DNA of 39,458 nt from Chlorobium sp. (GTDB taxonomy: Bacteria > Bacteroidota > Chlorobiia > Chlorobiales > Chlorobiaceae), in assembly GCF_021740465.1 (NCBI RefSeq), contig NZ_JAIOZR010000020.1, positions 1 to 39,458 of the forward strand. The letters are read 5' to 3'. The notes beneath the pieces are model-generated. The model was not told where the DNA came from. It did not search any database and saw only the letters and a program-made list of their open reading frames with translations. Positions 35,365 to 39,458 of the stretch are shown piece by piece. The number at the start of each line of letters is the position of its first letter. Positions within the stretch are counted from its first letter, which is position 1. Position numbers and translations under genes: made by a program.

Positions 35365-35411
35365 TGTCAACGAAGCACCGAAACCCGGCTTGCGGGTAGC
35401 TGATGTTGGCA
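35365..35411 (-). other. Short attC-like site ending cassette 3
   Basis: On the minus strand TGCCAAC (35411-35405) and GTTGACA (35371-35365) are complementary outer cores with one mismatch, around an inner ACCCG...CGGGT stem and an AGC/GCT pair. It starts 20 nt after the stop of the AlbA_2 gene, as expected for a cassette's own site. It is shorter and less certain than the two sites to its right. Confidence 0.45.
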
Positions 35412-35430
35412 GCTGGTGTTTTTTTTGTTG

Positions 35431-36495
35431 TCATTTTGCAAATATGATTTTGTAAAGTTTATTTAGTCTTGTGTCACTTAGGTCTTTTAATGAAGCTATT
35501 GGCTTTTTCAATTTTAGTTTGTCAAACGCAAACAGATAAAGTTCTTCATTGTCAAAATGCAAGTCATTTTTAGCTTTGGCGTAAATTGCGCCGTAAATGT
35601 CTTTTTTCCATTGAGGATTATTCCCCTTTCTTAGTTTAGGTCTATGATCAAAGGCTATTTGCTTTTGTAGCCAAATTAATGTGTCGTCAAATTTTTCTTT
35701 TGGTAAGAGGTGATAAGATGTAATGTGATACCTATTTTTTAAAGATGTCCATGTCTGTAAAAAAAACCTTCCCTTGTCTTTTGGGTCGTTGAACTTTCCT
35801 GCTTGTTCGTTTATCTCGACAATTTTATTAACTATGTCATAAATTTGTTTCGCTTGTTCTTGTGATATGTGTATGTCTGGATTTGGAGCAACTTCATTTC
35901 TTCTTACAAGTTTATCTGTCTTAATAATTGTTCCTTGATTAACACCAACTTGTAAATTGTGATTTCCTTTTGATTTCTGGGTAACTTTAATTTGGGATTG
36001 TTCCGCATTTTTTAATGTTTCTAGATACATTTCTCTGATCTCATCTGGTTTAGCAGAGAAAACTGAAGTCCCTTTTCTTATATAGCAAATACTTTTATTA
36101 TCAGCAGTAACATAAATAGGTTTTTGATTGCTTTCTTTTATCTGAACAACAACAATAAATAATGGAATATTTTCTTCGGCTATATTTATAAATTTTGTCT
36201 CATAGTTTAGCGGTTTATCAATATTGGTGTTTAGAACATTTGCTATCCAATCCTCAAATTTTCCGTTTCCTACATTGTCGCTTAATCCTATTACTATTTT
36301 TTGCTTTTCATCAATACCAAATATTATATATCCACCGTCTGCATTTGCAAAAGCTGTCGTGTCTTTGGCGAACTCTTTCCCGTCTTTATGGAATTCCCGT
36401 TTATAGTCAAGACGTTGCCCTTCTTTTTCTTGTCTAATGTAGAGAAGTTCATTTATATCCTTATACGCAATGTCTTTAATTACCTTGTTAAACAT
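35431..36495 (-). CDS. AlbA_2 (Schlafen-type) domain protein with ORF6C-like C-terminus; cassette 3
   Basis: A 354-residue protein. Residues ~15-160 are an AlbA_2/Schlafen-like putative nucleic-acid or ATP-binding domain (EGQRLDYKREFHKDGKEFAKDTTAFANADGGYIIFGIDE, then YIRKGTSVFSAKPDEI). The C-terminal ~140 residues (KGRFFLQTWTSLKNRYHITSYHLLPKEKFDDTLIWLQKQ) resemble the ORF6C domain of phage antirepressors. AlbA_2 proteins are often regulators or defence-linked, so a stress or phage-response role is possible but unproven. Strongly AT-rich. It starts 50 nt after an attC-like site and is followed by another, which fits a mobile gene cassette. Confidence 0.7.
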   Translation of the reverse strand: MFNKVIKDIAYKDINELLYIRQEKEGQRLDYKREFHKDGKEFAKDTTAFANADGGYIIFGIDEKQKIVIGLSDNVGNGKFEDWIANVLNTNIDKPLNYETKFINIAEENIPLFIVVVQIKESNQKPIYVTADNKSICYIRKGTSVFSAKPDEIREMYLETLKNAEQSQIKVTQKSKGNHNLQVGVNQGTIIKTDKLVRRNEVAPNPDIHISQEQAKQIYDIVNKIVEINEQAGKFNDPKDKGRFFLQTWTSLKNRYHITSYHLLPKEKFDDTLIWLQKQIAFDHRPKLRKGNNPQWKKDIYGAIYAKAKNDLHFDNEELYLFAFDKLKLKKPIASLKDLSDTRLNKLYKIIFAK

Positions 36496-36544
36496 TCGTT
36501 TTCATTTAAATCATTATCGGTTTATCTGACGCACTTACAATTGA

Positions 36545-36678
36545 TGCCAACGTTTTTGGGCTTGGCGAAGGTGGGGTTTAAAAAGCACCAAAGTTCAAAT
36601 ATAGTACAAAAGCTAATAGAAAGTACAAATGTTCAGCCTAGTACTAAAGCCCCACTTTTGCAAAAGCCAATGTTAGCG
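36545..36678 (-). other. attC-like recombination site between cassettes 2 and 3
   Basis: A 134-bp imperfect palindrome. On the minus strand it opens CGCTAAC (36678-36672) and closes GTTGGCA (36551-36545). The arms GGGCTTGGCGAAGGTGGGG (36558-36576) and CCCCACTTTTGCAAAAGCC (36650-36668) pair nearly throughout. It begins 15 nt after the stop of the upstream gene and ends 50 nt before the next start. It shares GGGCTTGGCGAAGGTGG exactly with the site at 37302. Confidence 0.7.
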
Positions 36679-36692
36679 GTTCGTTGCTTTTA

Positions 36693-37250
36693 CTAAAAAA
36701 GTCCCGGAATTAAACTATTAAAGTCGGATAGTATTTTTTTTCCTTTCTTAATTGTCCTAAATATTTTTTCTTTTTTTATTGTCGATTTTGCATTTTCAAA
36801 TATGTCTCCTTCTTTAAGAGTTGATTTTGAAACTTTGTCTATTATGTCTTCAAGGTCATTGTACACTTCTTGTTCAGTACGGCCTTCAATTTTTACATAA
36901 ATTTCATCTTCAATTTCATTCTCTTTAATCTTATAGAAAAACATCAAAGGCAAATTTTTTGTATCAGTTAATCCAAGAAAGTCAATAATTTGCTTGTTGT
37001 CTGCTGGTTCATTCCAAATCATTATCATCATTTGCATCACTCCTGATTTTGATTCAGGAAATCTGTATTCTCCTTGCTTCGGTTTCACTGCAAATATTTT
37101 CCAATTTAATCCACTACGTTCGTCCATCGCAGTCCAATAGTCTTCATCCCTTAAACATTTTTTTATATGTGGATGATTGTCTGTATACAAAATAATACTT
37201 ATCAGTTTATCATCGTTTGAATTATTGTTCTTAATTATTTCGCATTCCAT
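36693..37250 (-). CDS. Unknown AT-rich cassette protein; cassette 2
   Basis: A 185-residue soluble protein that I do not recognise. It contains ILYTDNHPHIKKCLRDEDYWTAMDERSGLNW, then a middle MMIMIWNEPADNKQIIDFLGLTDTKNLPLMFFYKI and a charged helical end rich in Lys (STIKKEKIFRTIKKGKKIL). The central 'IIDFLGL...LPLMFFY' pattern is vaguely thioredoxin-like, without Cys, so no function is given. It sits alone between two attC-like palindromes, starts 51 nt after one and ends 15 nt before the other, and is on the same strand as the other cassette genes. Base composition is far from that of the core genes. Confidence 0.6.
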   Translation of the reverse strand: MECEIIKNNNSNDDKLISIILYTDNHPHIKKCLRDEDYWTAMDERSGLNWKIFAVKPKQGEYRFPESKSGVMQMMIMIWNEPADNKQIIDFLGLTDTKNLPLMFFYKIKENEIEDEIYVKIEGRTEQEVYNDLEDIIDKVSKSTLKEGDIFENAKSTIKKEKIFRTIKKGKKILSDFNSLIPGLF

Positions 37251-37301
37251 ATTATCTCTATTTGAATTCTTTTAAATGTTTCTGGTTCTGTTTCCAATGA
37301 C

Positions 37302-37396
37302 CGATAACGTTTCGGGGCTTGGCGAAGGTGGCGAATACGAAGCACAACTGTTCAATTAACCACTGAACCGCCACTTTCGCTAAGCCCTTGTTAGCG
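37302..37396 (-). other. attC-like recombination site between cassettes 1 and 2
   Basis: A 95-bp imperfect palindrome. On the minus strand CGCTAAC (37396-37390) and GTTATCG (37308-37302) are the outer cores. The arms GGGCTTGGCGAAGGTGGC (37315-37332) and GCCACTTTCGCTAAGCCC (37370-37387) pair at 16 of 18 positions, the rest being G-T type. The loop is variable. Placement is between a gene stop (46 nt) and the next gene start (51 nt). This is the expected design of an integron attC site. Confidence 0.75.
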
Positions 37397-37442
37397 CTTC
37401 GTGCTTTATCGTCCGTCAAACTGTATTGTTTCAAGTTTGTAG

Positions 37443-38579
37443 TTACCATCTCCTTATCCCTTTTATGCTGTCATTTATTTTTGAAAACATGTTGTCACCT
37501 GATAATTCTGACTTTAGATTTAGTAGATAAGATTTAGGGTTTGCTTGCAATTCAAGTTTTTCCTTTTTCACTGCGTTAGCTGATGATACCAAACCGAAAA
37601 TTACACCACCTGCTGCAAAAAACGGTTTAGCAATGTCAGGAACATAGTCCGATAAAGAAGCAACTGTTGTCGGAATGGAAATGCTTAAAAACTTGTTTAC
37701 AGTTTCAATTTTGTGAGTGTCATAAAGTTTTTCCAACTTCTTCGTTTCGTTAAGTATCAACTTTGAATGTTGGTTCACTGCATCATTTAATGCCGAAGGA
37801 TTATCTATGTCAGGAAGTGAGTTTGCCAAGTTAGAAACCTCATTAAAAAACGCAATCCTCTCATGGCTATAATTCTCTCTGATGTCAATTATTTTGTCAA
37901 GAGGAACGGCATTAATTTTATTAGGCACGACTGTTTCTATAAGCAAATTACCTAACCTATATTCAAATTCATTCTTGTAGTCTGAATTTATTTTTGTTTC
38001 AAATTGAATAGCAGCTGAAAAAGATTGTTCAACGTCCGTCACAATTGGAAGCGTTTTTTTCTTTGAAATTGACTTAGCAAGAAATGTCATGTAAAGAAGC
38101 CCTATTTCATTGTCAATTTTTATCCAATCTTCATATTGGTTTTCTCCAGGAATGGCAATACCAATGTCAAACAAATACTCTTTCATTCTAGGGTCAATTT
38201 TCATTACATGTATGTATGTCCCTGTTGATTTTACCATGTTTGAATAAAAACTTCTCCTTTCATTATAGTCCCTCATATAATGTCGTCCATGTCTATCTCG
38301 TTCAAAATATCTGTCGTGAAAGAAATGATCAGACTCGAGTATGTGTCTTAGCTGCTCGCTAAATCGATTGAAAGTATTTGAGGTATCATAATTTTCAGGA
38401 CTGTAGTCCTTAATAAAACCAGTATGATAATTTATACTCGTTATGTCCTCATTGTCGGCAGGCTCAACAGAACTTGGAACTATCCGTGAAATATTGTCCC
38501 AAAAGAGTAAAGCATGTTTAACCCAATTCTTGTTTGTCAGGTTAATGTGTGGGTAGTAAAGTGCATGTCCGAAGCTCAT
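37443..38579 (-). CDS. DUF6236-type protein; first cassette
   Basis: A 378-residue protein. The opening FGHALYYPHINLTNKNWVKHALLFWDNISRIVPSSVEP has the 'LYYPHIxxxxxxWxKxALLxWDxIxRIVP' pattern I associate with the DUF6236 family, whose function is unknown but which turns up in accessory regions of many bacteria. A long helical middle follows, and a weak hydrophobic stretch near 320-340 (PFFAAGGVIFGLVSSANAV). It is AT-rich. The start lies 56 nt after a GTTGGCG core (minus strand, 38642-38636) that would be the array's entry junction, so this is the cassette next to the recombinase remnant. Confidence 0.6.
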   Translation of the reverse strand: MSFGHALYYPHINLTNKNWVKHALLFWDNISRIVPSSVEPADNEDITSINYHTGFIKDYSPENYDTSNTFNRFSEQLRHILESDHFFHDRYFERDRHGRHYMRDYNERRSFYSNMVKSTGTYIHVMKIDPRMKEYLFDIGIAIPGENQYEDWIKIDNEIGLLYMTFLAKSISKKKTLPIVTDVEQSFSAAIQFETKINSDYKNEFEYRLGNLLIETVVPNKINAVPLDKIIDIRENYSHERIAFFNEVSNLANSLPDIDNPSALNDAVNQHSKLILNETKKLEKLYDTHKIETVNKFLSISIPTTVASLSDYVPDIAKPFFAAGGVIFGLVSSANAVKKEKLELQANPKSYLLNLKSELSGDNMFSKINDSIKGIRRW

Positions 38580-38635
38580 ATTTTTGTTTGTTTAATGGTT
38601 AACTGTTTGTGTTTGCACGGTCGTCATAGCATGAT

Positions 38636-38731
38636 CGCCAACTCCTTTATCTATGCACCATATTCCACCAAAAGGTGCATATAGCCAGCTATTCTGGCAT
38701 GCTTTATACACCTTTGAGGTGTACAATATTT
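38636..38731 (-). other. Possible attI-like region at the head of the cassette array
   Basis: Between the recombinase remnant and the first cassette lie a GTTGGCG core on the minus strand (38642-38636), an inverted repeat TATGCACC...GGTGCATA (38652-38659 and 38674-38681, perfect arms) and a TACACCT-TTG-AGGTGTA palindrome (38707-38723). The first is where cassettes should insert; the repeats could be recombinase-binding sites or a terminator after the recombinase gene. Nothing here codes for protein. Confidence 0.4.
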
Positions 38732-38960
38732 TTACAAACTGTCAAAGGGGCTGGAGATTTTCAGTAAACTCTGCTCGCATACGTGTGTATAGATTTCCGT
38801 CGTCTTACTGCTCTTATGCCCTAATAGCTCTTGTATATAACGTAAATCAGTCCCTGCACCCAGTAAATGTGTTGCATAAGAGTGCCGCAACCAATGAAGC
38901 GTTACTGGTTTTTTTGATTTTGGCATGATCGAGTGCATGTTTTAACACTTTTTGCAAGCT
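38732..38960 (-). pseudogene. Tyrosine recombinase (integron-integrase or related) C-terminal remnant with a frameshift
   Basis: The intact part reads [18 protein letters not shown] (box II with His-x-x-Arg), then [25 protein letters not shown] (His and nucleophile Tyr) and a tail ending ISSPFDSL, close to the C-termini of Bacteroidota-type tyrosine recombinases and of IntI. Just upstream, a different frame reads [17 protein letters not shown], the expected preceding helix; the two join if the run of seven T at 38909-38915 is shortened by one. Further upstream (beyond 38960) similarity stops, so the N-terminal two-thirds with the first catalytic Arg are lost. It is in the same orientation as the cassettes. 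Without the N-terminal part IntI cannot be told from a XerC/D relative. Confidence 0.75.
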
Positions 38961-39130
38961 GGTACCAACTGTTCAAATGGTAAAATACAGATATATTTCA
39001 AAATATTTATCTCAATCTCCTGCTGATGCATGCTCAGGTGGGCACCAATTCACGATCCGTTTCACCTGACATGTACGAAAGTCTCCTGCACAGGAACCGG
39101 GAGATGCACCGCCACCCCTATTTCATCTCC

Positions 39131-39458
39131 TCACTCCCCACCCTGCACCGGCAACACCAGCCGGAATCCCCGGAAATCGTTGACCGCTTTGGAAACCACG
39201 AACGAGCGCTGTGAACAGCGGAAGGCAAACTTGTCGGGATAGCGCCAGCAGCCGCCCCGTTCCTGGCGTAGAGCTTCTTCATCGGAAGGAGTGTTTGCGG
39301 AATCGGTTTCATCGTGCCGGACGCTGCACCACTCCATGACGTTGCCGCTCTGATTCCAAGTGCCGTAGCCGGAGACCCCTTCGGGATAGGCGTAAACCGG
39401 AGCTACCGAGTCCGCTCCCCGGTTGTTCCTGTGCCGGCAGTTGTTTTCGTCCCAGCGG
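39131..39458 (-). CDS. Formylglycine-generating-enzyme (SUMF1) family protein, C-terminal part, cut by the window edge
   Basis: The minus-strand frame is open from the window edge and ends at 39131. The C-terminal SUMF1 signature is clear: YGTWNQSGNVMEWC, RGGCWRYPDKFAFRCSQR and the final NDFRGFRLVLP. FGE-type proteins oxidise a Cys or Ser of sulfatases to formylglycine, but many bacterial members are only related in fold (for example as parts of nonribosomal, ergothioneine or phage-variable proteins), so the exact activity is not known. GC-rich, like the core genes. About 109 residues are visible. The stretch 38961-39130 between it and the recombinase remnant has no gene I can support. Confidence 0.85.
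   Translation of the reverse strand, partial: RWDENNCRHRNNRGADSVAPVYAYPEGVSGYGTWNQSGNVMEWCSVRHDETDSANTPSDEEALRQERGGCWRYPDKFAFRCSQRSFVVSKAVNDFRGFRLVLPVQGGE

Overview
The window looks like chromosomal DNA of a green sulfur bacterium (Chlorobiaceae, Chlorobium/Pelodictyon type). This is an inference from gene content and base composition: a large cobamide gene set, BtuCD-type uptake, moderately GC-rich core genes and frequent starts without a clear Shine-Dalgarno. No rRNA or other definitive marker is present, so the genus is not proven.

Layout. Positions 1-11200 hold mostly housekeeping and envelope genes: the edge of an IS4-type transposase; a thioredoxin/HAD pair; a DUF5671 membrane protein whose coupled partner carries an in-frame stop; an SMR efflux protein; a DUF2141 protein; the ynbE-ydbL-ydbH envelope operon; a large hybrid histidine kinase; and a repeat protein of unknown role. 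Positions 11209-14497 (minus strand) form a nucleotide-loop assembly operon, cobU-cobT-alpha/beta hydrolase-cobS. Positions 14748-21545 (plus strand) form a chaperone-usher-like surface fibre locus with three paralogous subunits, one divergent subunit, a PapD-like chaperone and an usher-like outer-membrane protein. A run of nine C touches the start codon of the third paralog.

Positions 21575-32352 (minus strand) form a second cobamide locus, read from a cobalamin riboswitch leftward: TonB-dependent receptor, bluB, cobQ, cobC, cobD, a MITE-like element, cobO, btuC, a repeat patch, btuD with an extra C-terminal domain, and a probable cbiR. Together with cobUTS this suggests uptake of foreign cobamides, removal of their lower ligand by CbiR, and rebuilding with dimethylbenzimidazole made by BluB. 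BluB needs O2, which is odd for a strict anaerobe. BtuF and an alpha-ribazole phosphatase are not seen here.

Positions 32595-39458 are an accessory, largely AT-rich region. It starts with a brnT-brnA toxin-antitoxin pair that has a perfect operator over its -10 box and a frameshifted toxin tail. Then come a small membrane protein, two truncated copies of a REP-type (Y1) transposase flanking an AT-rich membrane-protein gene, and an integron-like array. The array has three minus-strand genes (AlbA_2/ORF6C-type, unknown, DUF6236-type), each followed by an attC-like palindrome. A frameshifted tyrosine-recombinase remnant sits at its head in the same orientation as the cassettes. The window ends inside a formylglycine-generating-enzyme family gene.

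The most novel-looking parts are the reverse-orientation integron-like array, the chaperone-usher-like locus with its poly-C tract, and the riboswitch-led cobamide remodelling locus.
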